From contig NZ_JYJG01000084.1 in the NCBI RefSeq assembly GCF_000955955.1, positions 1 through 64,000 on the forward strand: a stretch of 64,000 nt of DNA. Reading direction: 5' to 3'. Positions within the stretch are counted from its first letter, which is position 1; the number at the start of each line of letters is the position of its first letter. The notes below the pieces were generated by a model. It worked only from the letters and a program-made list of their open reading frames with translations, made no database searches and had not been told where the DNA came from. The position numbers and the translations under genes were made by a program. Below, piece after piece: positions 49,268-57,186 of the stretch. Source of the DNA: Lentzea aerocolonigenes (GTDB lineage Bacteria > Actinomycetota > Actinomycetes > Mycobacteriales > Pseudonocardiaceae).

Positions 49268-50560
49268 CTAGCGGCCGCGGCGGCGCAGTTCGTTCGCCAG
49301 CATGGGCAGCAGCTCGTCGATGAACGACGTGTCGTAGCCCTGGCCGGAGAGCAGGGCATAGCTGAAGCGCGCCTTCAGGACCTCTTCCGAGGTCGCTCCG
49401 AGCATGCCGTCGAGCGCGACGCCGATCTCCTCGAGCATCCGGTCGACCTGCGCGGTGCGGTAGCCGCGCTGGCCGGACGCCGCCTGCGGGATCCGCAGCT
49501 GGCGCAGGTCCTTCCACGACTTCACCGTCGGCATGCTGCGGACCGGGCCGGAGAGCTGCTGCTCGATCTGGCTCAGGAAGCCGTCGACCTCGGTCTCGTC
49601 GTACCCGCGCCGTCCGATGAGCGGACGGGAGAACCTCACGTCGCGGATGTCCTTGCCGGTCAGGTTGTCCTGGCCGAGCAGGGTGGCCTCGATGCGGTCG
49701 AGGAACGCGTCCACCTGGGACTCCTGGTAGCCGCGGCGGCCGCGGGGAGGGCGGTGGAAGGCGATGTTGCGGATGTCCGCGGCCGTGAGCTTCGGAGCGT
49801 CGACGGCCTTGGGCTGCGCGGGTTGCTGCACCGGCGGTAACTGCTGGGGGCGTGGCGGCGGTTGTGGACGGCGCTGCTGGGGTCGTTGCTGTTGCTGCGG
49901 CAGCTGCGTGGTCGGGGGCGCCGGCTTGGCGGGCGGCGGCGCGGTCTCGAACATGAGCACCACGAGGTCGAGGAACGTGTCGACGTCCTCCTCGTCGTAC
50001 CCGAAGGTGCCGGGCGCGGTCTCGCCGAACACCGCGTCCTGAACCTGCTGGGCCGTCAGGTTGTCCTGTCCGCGCAGGGTCGCCTCGATGCGGTCGAGGA
50101 ACGCGTCGATCTGGCCCTCGTGGTACCCGCGCGTGCCCGGTCTGGGCTTGTGGAAGCGCACCGCGCCGACGTCGTCAGGAGACAGCCGCACCGCGGGTCT
50201 GAGCCCCTTCGACGTGGCGTGCGCACCCTGGGCGGGCGCACTGGCCTGCTGGCGTTGCGGAGTGGACCGCAGCGTGTCGGCCACCAGTTCCATGAAGACG
50301 TTGACCTCGTTCACGTCGTAGCCCGGATCCCGGATCGCGGTGCTGAACTTCACGTTGAGCACGTCCTCGCGCGTGAGGATGTCCCTGCTGCGCATGGTGT
50401 CCTCGACCCGGTCGAGAAATGCGTCCACCTCAGCCGCGTCGTACCCGCGCGCGCCCTTGGGGGGACGATGGAACGCGACGAGGGCCACGTCCTGCGCGGA
50501 AAGCAGAGGTGCCGGATGCGCGGGTAGGGAATGCTGCGCTCCGGGGCCGCCCCGATCCAC
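49268..50560 (-). CDS. DivIVA-motif repeat protein (eight repeats)
   Basis: 430 aa. Eight copies of the DivIVA N-terminal motif RGYDxxxVDxFLDRI are seen, for example 'RGYDAAEVDAFLDRV', 'PGYDVNEVNVFMELV', 'RGYQESQVDAFLDRI' and 'QGYDTSFIDELLPML', most preceded by 'VxFxxP'. A Pro/Gln-rich segment splits the repeats into a group of four and a group of four. No coiled coil of the length in true DivIVA/Wag31. In DivIVA the motif binds curved or polar membrane. GTG 50560 is used: GGAGGAGG lies 6 nt upstream. A four-repeat paralogue lies at 53168. Role at poles or septum is inferred. Confidence 0.85.
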   Translation of the reverse strand: MDRGGPGAQHSLPAHPAPLLSAQDVALVAFHRPPKGARGYDAAEVDAFLDRVEDTMRSRDILTREDVLNVKFSTAIRDPGYDVNEVNVFMELVADTLRSTPQRQQASAPAQGAHATSKGLRPAVRLSPDDVGAVRFHKPRPGTRGYHEGQIDAFLDRIEATLRGQDNLTAQQVQDAVFGETAPGTFGYDEEDVDTFLDLVVLMFETAPPPAKPAPPTTQLPQQQQRPQQRRPQPPPRPQQLPPVQQPAQPKAVDAPKLTAADIRNIAFHRPPRGRRGYQESQVDAFLDRIEATLLGQDNLTGKDIRDVRFSRPLIGRRGYDETEVDGFLSQIEQQLSGPVRSMPTVKSWKDLRQLRIPQAASGQRGYRTAQVDRMLEEIGVALDGMLGATSEEVLKARFSYALLSGQGYDTSFIDELLPMLANELRRRGR

Positions 50561-50660
50561 CAATGACCTCCTCCTGCGTACCTGTACTGGGGAGTATCGC
50601 GTTTCGCGTGGCATAACGTTTCGTCCTGATGGACCAAACGGCGCCACTACGATCGCGAAC

Positions 50661-52274
50661 ATGAGTCAGTTCGTGGATGTGATGCTGGCGACGGCCGCAA
50701 ACGGCCGGGACAGGGGCATGACGACGGGTGAACCCGCCGCTCCCGTCCGCCGGACCTGGGCCGAGGTGCACGAACGCGCCCGGCGGATGGCCGGTGCGCT
50801 CGACGTGACGCCGGGCACCGCGATCGCCGTGCTCGCCGCCGAACCAGCCGTGATCGCCCCAGCCGTGCAGGCCGCATGGCTGTGTGGTGGCAGCGTCACG
50901 ATGTTGCATCAACCCACACCACGCACCGACCTGGCCGAGTGGGCCGAGGACACGCTGCGGGTGCTCGCCATGATCGACTCTCGCCTGGTCCTGCTCGGCA
51001 GCCCGTTTGACGCCTTGTCTCCCGTGCTGGACCAGCACGGAATCCCTTATCGCAAGCTGTCCGAGCTCGACGGAGAGCCGATCGCCGCTCCTGTTCCCAC
51101 CCCCGAGGATGCCACGGCACTGCTGCAGTTGACGAGTGGATCGACCGCCGATCCGAAAGCGGTCCGCATCACGCACCGCAACCTGATGGCCAACGCGCGC
51201 GGCATGGAGATCGCGGCGGCGCTGAATCCCGAGTCCGACGTGATGGTTTCGTGGCTGCCGCTGTTCCACGACATGGGGATGGTCGGGTTCCTGACCGTGC
51301 CGATGCTGTTCGGCCTGGAGCTGGTGAAGGTCACGCCGGTCGACTTCCTGTCGCGTCCGACGTTGTGGGCCGATCTGATCACCCGGTACCGCGGGACGAT
51401 CACCGCGGCGCCGAACTTCGCCTACGCGATCGTGGCTCGTCGTCTTGCGTCCTCTGCTGACTCTTTCGACCTCTCGTCGATGCGGCTGGCGTTGAACGGG
51501 GCCGAGCCGATCGATCCGGCAGCGGTTGAGGCTTTCGTGTCGGCTGGGGCTCGCTTCGGGTTGCGTCCGGAGTCGATCCTGGCGGCTTACGGCATGGCGG
51601 AGACCACTCTGGGTGTGGCTTTCGCGCCGCTGTTCTCCGGTCTGTCCGTGGACGTGGTGGATGCGGACGCCGTCGAGGCGGATCATCGCGCTGAGCCTGC
51701 TGCTGAAGGGCGTGCGTTCCCGTTGCTCGGGCCGCCGTTGCCCGGCTTGGAGCTTCGGGTGGTTTCCGATTCTGGCTCGGTGCTCGGCGTGCGGGACGTT
51801 GGTGAGCTGCAGATCCGCGGTGAGGCCGTGACTCCCGGCTACCTGACGGTGAACGGCCCTCTGGCCACTCAGGACTCCGAGGGCTGGCTGTCCACAGGCG
51901 ACATCGGATATCTGGTGGAGGACGGACAGGTCGTCGTCTGCGGGCGGCGCAAGGACGTCATCATCATGGGCGGGCGGAACATCTATCCGACCGATGTGGA
52001 GCGTGCTGCCTGCTCGGTGGATGGTGTGCGGGCCGGCAACGCGGTGGCGGTGCGGCTGGACGCGGGGACGCAGCGGGAGCGGTTCGCCGTGGTGCTGGAG
52101 TCGAAGCTGGCGGGGGATGCCGAGGCGGAGAAGGCTCTCGTGAAGGAAGTGACGGCTCGGGTCGTGGATGCCGTCGGGTTGCGGCCGTTCGCGGTGGTGG
52201 TGCAGCCGCCGGGGACGTTGCCGAAGACGCCGTCTGGAAAGCTTCGCCGGTCCGCGGCGGCCGCGCTGGTCTAG
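50661..52274 (+). CDS. Fatty acyl-AMP ligase-like enzyme (Pks16-like)
   Basis: 537 aa adenylate-forming enzyme. P-loop 'LLQLTSGSTADPKAVRITHRN', 'SWLPLFHDMGMVGFLTVPMLFG', 'MRLALNGAEPID', 'AAYGMAETTLGVAF', 'GWLSTGDIGYLVEDGQVVVCGRRKDVIIMGGRNIYPTDVE', and the C-terminal Lys motif 'LPKTPSGKLRRS'. Synteny with M. tuberculosis pks16 (between ispE and pth) indicates the same enzyme, which is an acyl ligase rather than a polyketide synthase. It activates a fatty acid; the acceptor is unknown. ATG 50661 lies 8 nt after TACGAT (50648-50653). Confidence 0.9.
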   Translation: MSQFVDVMLATAANGRDRGMTTGEPAAPVRRTWAEVHERARRMAGALDVTPGTAIAVLAAEPAVIAPAVQAAWLCGGSVTMLHQPTPRTDLAEWAEDTLRVLAMIDSRLVLLGSPFDALSPVLDQHGIPYRKLSELDGEPIAAPVPTPEDATALLQLTSGSTADPKAVRITHRNLMANARGMEIAAALNPESDVMVSWLPLFHDMGMVGFLTVPMLFGLELVKVTPVDFLSRPTLWADLITRYRGTITAAPNFAYAIVARRLASSADSFDLSSMRLALNGAEPIDPAAVEAFVSAGARFGLRPESILAAYGMAETTLGVAFAPLFSGLSVDVVDADAVEADHRAEPAAEGRAFPLLGPPLPGLELRVVSDSGSVLGVRDVGELQIRGEAVTPGYLTVNGPLATQDSEGWLSTGDIGYLVEDGQVVVCGRRKDVIIMGGRNIYPTDVERAACSVDGVRAGNAVAVRLDAGTQRERFAVVLESKLAGDAEAEKALVKEVTARVVDAVGLRPFAVVVQPPGTLPKTPSGKLRRSAAAALV

Positions 52275-52579
52275 TAGAGGTCGTCCAGGGCTTGGAGTCG
52301 TTTGCGCAGCTCCCTCGCGCTTTTGCGGGGGAGTGCGCTGACGACGTGATCGAGGAGCCGGCGCTGTTGGACGGGATGAGGGCAGCACTCGCACTCGTCG
52401 ACCGGGCTGTCGTACAGCCAGAGGCGGCGAGCGGGAGAGTCCGCGTACCGGACCCACGACTCGAGCGCGAGCGTGACGCTGCCCGGCCAGAGGTAGTTGC
52501 GGGTGCGTTCGATGCGGTCGATGTCTGCGATCAGCCGTCCGGACAGCCCGCGCAGCACGTCGGGGCGCTTAGGCGGCAT
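52271..52579 (-). CDS. Hypothetical protein with CxCC motif
   Basis: 102 aa. 'RLIADIDRIERTRNYLWPGSVTLALESWVRYADSPARRLWLYD' followed by 'DECECCPHP' and a basic helix 'RKSARELRKRLQALDDLY'. The three clustered Cys plus His could bind metal. It shares 4 bp with the end of the ligase gene (convergent). Family not recognised, but the codon pattern and clear ribosome site support a real gene. Confidence 0.75.
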   Translation of the reverse strand: MPPKRPDVLRGLSGRLIADIDRIERTRNYLWPGSVTLALESWVRYADSPARRLWLYDSPVDECECCPHPVQQRRLLDHVVSALPRKSARELRKRLQALDDLY

Positions 52580-52614
52580 GGACCTTTCGGTTGCTCATGC
52601 CGTGATCGTACGGC

Positions 52615-53178
52615 TCAGTGGAAGGCGTTTTGGGCGGCTTCCAGGCCCTTGGTCACGAGCGCCTCGGTCGCGTCCGCCGCCCGGTCGATCTCCAAGGCGA
52701 GCTGCTTGCGCTCCACGGTGGAGAAGTCCTTCAGCACGTAGTCGGCGGGATCCTGGCGCCCAGACGGCCTGTCGACGCCGAAGCGGACGCGGTGGTAGTC
52801 CTTGGTGCCCAGGGACTTCGTGATGGAGCGGAGTCCGTTGTGGCCGTTGTCGCCGCCGCCGAGCTTCATGCGGATGGCGGCGAACGGGAGGTCCAGCTCG
52901 TCGTGGATCACGACGATCAGGGTGGGCTTGAAGAACTTCGCGGCGCTCGAGACCGGGCCGCCGGAGAGGTTCATGAAGCTACGGGGCTTGGCGAGCACCA
53001 CGCGGTGGCCGGAGAGCCGGCCCTCGACGATCTCGGCGCCTGACTTGTGGGCCTTGAACTTGCCGCCTACGCGGGCGGCCAGCTCGTCGAGGACCAGGAA
53101 GCCGATGTTGTGGCGGTTGCCCTCGTACTTCGGGCCCGGGTTGCCCAGGCCGACAATGAGGGCGAGGTCATCGTCCAC
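52615..53178 (-). CDS. pth: Peptidyl-tRNA hydrolase
   Basis: 187 aa. Catalytic set present: Asn13 and His23 in 'LIVGLGNPGPKYEGNRHNIG', 'KPRSFMNLSGG' and Asp in 'VVIHDELDLPFAAIR'. Frees tRNA from prematurely released peptidyl-tRNA. GTG 53178 overlaps the DivIVA-like gene end by 11 bp, so it is coupled. Conserved order pth - rplY - prs - glmU. Confidence 0.95.
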   Translation of the reverse strand: MDDDLALIVGLGNPGPKYEGNRHNIGFLVLDELAARVGGKFKAHKSGAEIVEGRLSGHRVVLAKPRSFMNLSGGPVSSAAKFFKPTLIVVIHDELDLPFAAIRMKLGGGDNGHNGLRSITKSLGTKDYHRVRFGVDRPSGRQDPADYVLKDFSTVERKQLALEIDRAADATEALVTKGLEAAQNAFH

Positions 53179-53665
53179 GGAACCGCAACTCCTGCTCGAG
53201 GTCGTCCAGCAACGCGTCCACGGCCTGCACCTGGTATCCCTTGCCCAGCAGGCCGGACGTGGTGCTGAACCGGGTGTTGCGGACCTCGGTGGAGGTCATG
53301 GCACCCCGGCCGTCCAGGTTGGCCGCGGCGCGGGTGATGAAGGCGTCCACTTCGGCGCGATCGTAGCCGGTGCCGGCCTTCGGGAGCTTGCGCGCGTGCA
53401 GGTCGTCGCCGGTGGCCAGGCCCGTCGGCGGCACGATGCCGTTGCGGACCTGGTGCTCCAGCACGTGCAGGACGCCGTCGACGCTCAACGGGTCGTAGCC
53501 GTTCGGGACCGTGGCGAACCTGACGGTGCGCACGTGGTCCGGGTTCAGGCGGATCCGGCCTGCCAGTGCGTCCGCGACGATCTGCATGAACTCGTTGACC
53601 TGCTCCGGGTCGTAACCCTGCCGCTTGCGGCGGAAGGTCTTGGAGCGGATCTCGGTCGGCCGCAG
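53168..53665 (-). CDS. DivIVA-motif repeat protein (four repeats), start uncertain
   Basis: At least 139 aa from ATG 53587, but the frame upstream clearly encodes a further DivIVA motif ('LRPTEIRSKTFRRKRQGYDPEQVNEF'), so translation must begin before 53587. There is no ATG, GTG or TTG in frame between there and the rplY end; CTG at 53665 is the best candidate. Further motifs: 'NGYDPLSVDGVLHVL', 'TGYDRAEVDAFITRA', 'KGYQVQAVDALLDDL'. The C-terminus 'LEQELRFRGR' is like 'LANELRRRGR' of the eight-repeat protein at 49268, so they are paralogues. It overlaps pth by 11 bp. Confidence 0.75.
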   Translation of the reverse strand: MRPTEIRSKTFRRKRQGYDPEQVNEFMQIVADALAGRIRLNPDHVRTVRFATVPNGYDPLSVDGVLHVLEHQVRNGIVPPTGLATGDDLHARKLPKAGTGYDRAEVDAFITRAAANLDGRGAMTSTEVRNTRFSTTSGLLGKGYQVQAVDALLDDLEQELRFRGR

Positions 53666-53675
53666 GTATGCGGAC

Positions 53676-53710
53676 GGCGCGCCACCCCCCTCGTGAGGAG
53701 GTGGCGCGCC
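53676..53710. terminator. Hairpin between rplY and the small DivIVA-like gene
   Basis: GGCGCGCCACC (53676-53686) and GGTGGCGCGCC (53700-53710) are perfect 11-bp inverted repeats with further partial inner pairing. Lies 27 bp after the rplY stop and 11 bp before the likely CTG start of the next gene. Confidence 0.65.
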
Positions 53711-53736
53711 GTCAGTCCGGCCCGACGTGATGGGGC

Positions 53737-54339
53737 TCAGCTTTCCTCGGTGGCCTCGGCCGGAGCGGCCGCCTCGTCGCCCTCGAGCTGCGCCGCGGAC
53801 GGCGCCTCGTTGACGGCGACGACCAGGGCCTCGGCATCGCCGGCGAGCGTGGCGCCCTCCGGCAGGGTGAGGTCGCTGGCGTGGATCTGGGTGCCGGCGG
53901 CGACGCCCGCGATCGACAGCTCGATCTGCTCGGGGATGTTCAGCGCGTCGGCCTCGATCGTGATGGTCGAGAGGTCCTGCGTGAGCAGCGTGCCCGAAGC
54001 GGGCTCGCCCGAGATGACCAGCGGCACCTCGACGGTGACCTTCTCGCCGCGCTGGACGAGCAGCAGGTCGACGTGCTCGATGTAGTTCTTGATGGGGTGC
54101 GTGGTGACGGTCTTGGTCAGCGCCAGCTCGCTCCCGCCGTCGAGGGCGAGGGTGAGGACGGCGTTCTGACCGTGCTCGCGGACAACACGGGCGAACTCGA
54201 GCGCCGGCAGGGCCAGGTGCTTCGGGTCGGAACCGTGGCCGTAGAGCACCGCGGGGATCTTGCCGGCGCGACGGGTACGGCGGGCTGCGCCCTTGCCGAA
54301 TTCAGTGCGCTGCTCAGCGGCGAGACGGACCTCGGACAC
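53737..54339 (-). CDS. rplY: 50S ribosomal protein L25, CTC type
   Basis: 200 aa. N-terminal 5S rRNA-binding domain ('VRLAAEQRTEFGKGAARRTRRAGKIPAVLYGHG') and C-terminal TL5/CTC domain ('VTVEVPLVISGEPASGTLLTQDLSTITIEADALNIPEQIELSIAG'), ending in an Ala/Glu-rich tail. The CTC form has a general-stress history in other bacteria. GTG 54339 follows AAGGAG. Its upstream gap of 344 bp holds a tandem hairpin repeat and the prs terminator. Confidence 0.94.
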   Translation of the reverse strand: MSEVRLAAEQRTEFGKGAARRTRRAGKIPAVLYGHGSDPKHLALPALEFARVVREHGQNAVLTLALDGGSELALTKTVTTHPIKNYIEHVDLLLVQRGEKVTVEVPLVISGEPASGTLLTQDLSTITIEADALNIPEQIELSIAGVAAGTQIHASDLTLPEGATLAGDAEALVVAVNEAPSAAQLEGDEAAAPAEATEES

Positions 54340-54618
54340 GGTGGGGTACTCCTTAACAGATCTGGCCTTGTACGTCGGGGCGGTGCACAAGTCGTCAGCA
54401 GTTTCAGCGGTTGACGCTCGAGCAAGCGGTGAGGCTTGTTCAAGCGGTGAGGCTTGGTGGTGGCCTGCGGCGGCGAGCAGCGCGGAAACAGGGTCAACAC
54501 GCGCGGCATCAAGCCACCGCGTCGATCACGCCGAGCTGGGGAGCTCGCCCTCGCCGAGGCAACCCGAACAGTGTAGGTGAGTGCTGGTGCGGGGTGCTAA
54601 TCGGGGGTCCCAGACCGC
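54340..54618 (-). other. Long leader/promoter region of rplY
   Basis: No convincing gene. Besides the tandem repeat at 54423-54456, a -10-like TACACT is seen on the minus strand near 54571-54576. A short Pro/Arg-rich open frame here lacks features of a real protein. Confidence 0.35.
54423..54456. repeat. Tandem 16-bp repeat, each unit a small hairpin
   Basis: CAAGCGGTGAGGCTTG occurs at 54423-54438 and 54441-54456, separated by TT. Each unit is an inverted repeat (CAAGC...GCTTG). It lies 84-117 bp upstream of the rplY start codon. Confidence 0.8.
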
Positions 54619-54665
54619 ACGCGGGGCCCTTTCGTGCTCGAGGAGAGCACGAAAGGGCCCCGCGT
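54619..54665 (-). terminator. Terminator of the glmU-prs operon, 21-bp perfect stem
   Basis: ACGCGGGGCCCTTTCGTGCTC (54619-54639) is the reverse complement of 54645-54665; the loop is GAGGA. It begins 18 bp after the prs stop. One of the longest perfect stems in the window. Confidence 0.85.
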
Positions 54666-54683
54666 ACCGTCTGGAGCAGGGAG

Positions 54684-55667
54684 CTAGGCGTTGCCGTCGA
54701 AGAGCGAGGTGACGGAGCCGTCCTCGAACACTTCCTGGATCACGCGGGCCAGGAGAGGGGCGATGGACAGGACGGTCATCTTCGGGAAGCGCTTCTCGGC
54801 CGGGATCGGGAGCGTGTCGGTGAACACGACCTCGCGTGCGCCGGAGTCCTGCAGGCGCTGGGTGGCCGGGCCGGACAAGATGCCGTGGGTCGCGGCGATG
54901 ACAACGTCGGCGGCGCCCTCGTTGAGCAGCTGCTTCACAGCGCCGGCGATGGTGCCGCCGGTGTCGACCATGTCGTCGATCACGATGCAGAGACGGCCCT
55001 CCACCTTGCCGACCACGCGGTTCGAGACCACTTCATTGGGGCGAAGCGGGTCGCGGGTCTTGTGGATGAAGGCGATCGGGGCGCCGCCGAGGGTGTCCGC
55101 CCACTTCTCGGCCAGCTTGGTGCGGCCGGAGTCCGGGGAGACGACGGTGATCTCGTGGCCCGCGTACTTGCCGCGGATGTGGTCGGCCAGCAGGGGCATC
55201 GCCCACAGGTGGTCGACCGGGCCGTCGAAGAAGCCCTGGATCTGCGCGGTGTGCAGGTCGACGGAGACGAGGCGGTCAGCGCCTGCCGTCTTGAACAGGT
55301 CGGCTACCAGGCGGGCCGAGATGGGCTCGCGGCCGCGGTGCTTCTTGTCCTGACGGCTGTAGGGGTAGAAGGGCATGATCACGGTGATGCGCTTGGCCGA
55401 GGCGCGCTTCAGGGCGTCGACCATGATCAGCTGTTCCATCAGCCACTGGTTGATGGGGGCGGTGTGGGACTGGATGACGAAGGCGTCGCAGCCGCGCACG
55501 GATTCCTCGAAGCGGACGAAGATCTCGCCGTTCGCGAAGTCGTAGGCCTGCTGCGGGGTCACCGTGACGTTGAGGTGCTTCGAGACCTCTTCCGTCAGCT
55601 CTGGATAAGCGCGCCCGCCGAAGAGCATCAGGTTCTTCTTCGGTGTGCCGGGCATCTGCGGGTTCAC
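54684..55667 (-). CDS. prs: Ribose-phosphate pyrophosphokinase
   Basis: 327 aa. PRPP synthase: 'LMLFGGRAYPELTEEVSKHL', 'FANGEIFVRFEESVRG', 'FYPYSRQDKKHRGREPISARLVADLF', 'VDLHTAQIQGFFDGPVDHL' and the PRPP loop 'CIVIDDMVDTGGTIAGA'. Supplies PRPP for nucleotides, His, Trp and arabinan precursors. GTG 55667 begins 2 bp after the glmU stop, so they form an operon. Confidence 0.96.
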   Translation of the reverse strand: MNPQMPGTPKKNLMLFGGRAYPELTEEVSKHLNVTVTPQQAYDFANGEIFVRFEESVRGCDAFVIQSHTAPINQWLMEQLIMVDALKRASAKRITVIMPFYPYSRQDKKHRGREPISARLVADLFKTAGADRLVSVDLHTAQIQGFFDGPVDHLWAMPLLADHIRGKYAGHEITVVSPDSGRTKLAEKWADTLGGAPIAFIHKTRDPLRPNEVVSNRVVGKVEGRLCIVIDDMVDTGGTIAGAVKQLLNEGAADVVIAATHGILSGPATQRLQDSGAREVVFTDTLPIPAEKRFPKMTVLSIAPLLARVIQEVFEDGSVTSLFDGNA

Positions 55668-55669
55668 GG

Positions 55670-57139
55670 TCAGCGACCCTCCTCTGTCTTCTCGTCATTC
55701 TGCTTCGCGAGGGCCTCTGCCGCTGCCTGAGCCGCAGCCGTTCCTGCACGGCGGCTGGTGACCCAGCCTTCGAGGTTGCGCTGAGGGCCACCGGACACGG
55801 CGAGCGCGCCCGGTGGGACGTTGCGGCGCAGGACCGTGCCCGCGCCGGTGTAGGCGCCGTCGCCCACCTCGACCGGCGCCACGAACATGTTGTCCGAGCC
55901 GGTGCGGCAGTGGGATCCGACGATCGTGCGGTGCTTGTTCACGCCGTCGTAGTTGACGGTCACCGACGCCGCACCGATGTTGCTGTGGTCGCCGATCGTG
56001 GCGTCACCGATGTACGAGAGGTGGGGGACCTTCGAGCCCTCGCCGATCGTGGAGTTCTTCGTCTCGACGAACGTGCCGATCTTGCCCTTCACGCCCAGCG
56101 AGGTGCCGGGGCGGAGGTAGGCGAACGGGCCGACGGTGGCGTTGGCGCCGATCACCGAGTCGCTGCCGTGGGTGCGCACGACCGAGGCGCCCTCGCCGAC
56201 GGTCACGCCGGACAGCGTGGTGTCCGGGCCCACGACCGCACGTGCACCGATCGCCGTGCCCGCGCGGAGCTGCACGTTCGGCTCGATCAGGGCGTCCTGG
56301 CCGATCGTCACGTCCGCGTCCACCCACACCGAGGCGGGGTCGACGATGGTCACGCCGGAACGCATCAGGCCCTCGACGATGCGGCGGTTCATCTCGGCAC
56401 CGACGGCGGCCAGCTGCACGCGGTCGTTGATGCCCTCGACCAGCCACGGGTCGGCCGCGATCAGTGCGCCCACGCGCTTGCCGTCGCCGCGGGCGATGCC
56501 CAGTACGTCGGTCAGGTAGAGCTCGCCCTGCGCGTTGTCGGTCGACAGCCGCGAGAGGCCGTCGCGCAGCACCGCCGCGTCGAACGCGTACACGCCGGAG
56601 TTGATCTCGGTGATCAACTGTTCCGTGGAGGAGGCGTCCTTCTGCTCGACGATCCGCTGCACGGACCCGTCGGAGTCGCGCACGATCCGGCCGTACCCGG
56701 TGGGGTTCTCCACCACGGCCGTCAGCACGGTGACCGCGTTGCCCGCGGAAGAGTGCTCCGCCAGCAGGGCCTTGAGGGTCTGGGTGTCGAGCAGCGGCAC
56801 GTCGCCGTAGCTCACGATCACGGTGCCGCCCAGGTCGTGCGGCAGCTCGGCCAGGCCGCACGAGACCGCGTGCCCGGTGCCCTTCTGCTCGGCCTGCACC
56901 GCGATGGCGACCTTGCGCCCCAGAACACCAGCGAGATTCTCAAGATGCTCAGTGACGGCTTCACGGCCGTGGCCGACGACGACGGCCAGGTGGCCGGGAT
57001 CTGTGCCGGCCGCCGCGCGCACCGCGTGTTCCACGAGCGTTCGTCCGGCGATCCGATGCAGCACCTTGGGCGTGGACGACCGCATGCGGGTGCCTTCCCC
57101 GGCGGCGAGCACGACCGTGCTGACAGGGCCCTCGAGCAT
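55670..57139 (-). CDS. glmU: Bifunctional GlmU: N-acetylglucosamine-1-P uridyltransferase / glucosamine-1-P acetyltransferase
   Basis: 489 aa. N-terminal uridyltransferase 'VVLAAGEGTRMRSSTPKVLHRIAG' and C-terminal left-handed beta-helix with hexapeptide repeats ('IGANATVGPFAYLRPGTSLG', 'TIGDHSNIGAASVTVNYDGVNKHRTIVGSHCRTGSDN'). Makes UDP-GlcNAc for peptidoglycan. ATG 57139 is favoured over the TTG one codon earlier, with GGGAGAGC upstream. Starts the glmU-prs operon. Confidence 0.96.
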   Translation of the reverse strand: MLEGPVSTVVLAAGEGTRMRSSTPKVLHRIAGRTLVEHAVRAAAGTDPGHLAVVVGHGREAVTEHLENLAGVLGRKVAIAVQAEQKGTGHAVSCGLAELPHDLGGTVIVSYGDVPLLDTQTLKALLAEHSSAGNAVTVLTAVVENPTGYGRIVRDSDGSVQRIVEQKDASSTEQLITEINSGVYAFDAAVLRDGLSRLSTDNAQGELYLTDVLGIARGDGKRVGALIAADPWLVEGINDRVQLAAVGAEMNRRIVEGLMRSGVTIVDPASVWVDADVTIGQDALIEPNVQLRAGTAIGARAVVGPDTTLSGVTVGEGASVVRTHGSDSVIGANATVGPFAYLRPGTSLGVKGKIGTFVETKNSTIGEGSKVPHLSYIGDATIGDHSNIGAASVTVNYDGVNKHRTIVGSHCRTGSDNMFVAPVEVGDGAYTGAGTVLRRNVPPGALAVSGGPQRNLEGWVTSRRAGTAAAQAAAEALAKQNDEKTEEGR

Positions 57140-57186
57140 CAATGCTCTCCCTAACAGGCTGGGTGGTTCGAAGTCCGCGGACCAGC

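Noticed and set aside
50661..52274. Start of a polyketide or lipopeptide gene cluster at the acyl-AMP ligase
   Set aside because: No PKS, NRPS or carrier-protein genes nearby; flanks are conserved housekeeping genes (synteny with pks16-pth).
54340..54618. A short Pro/Arg-rich reading frame upstream of rplY
   Set aside because: No ribosome site, biased composition, and it runs through the tandem hairpin repeat; better explained as leader DNA.
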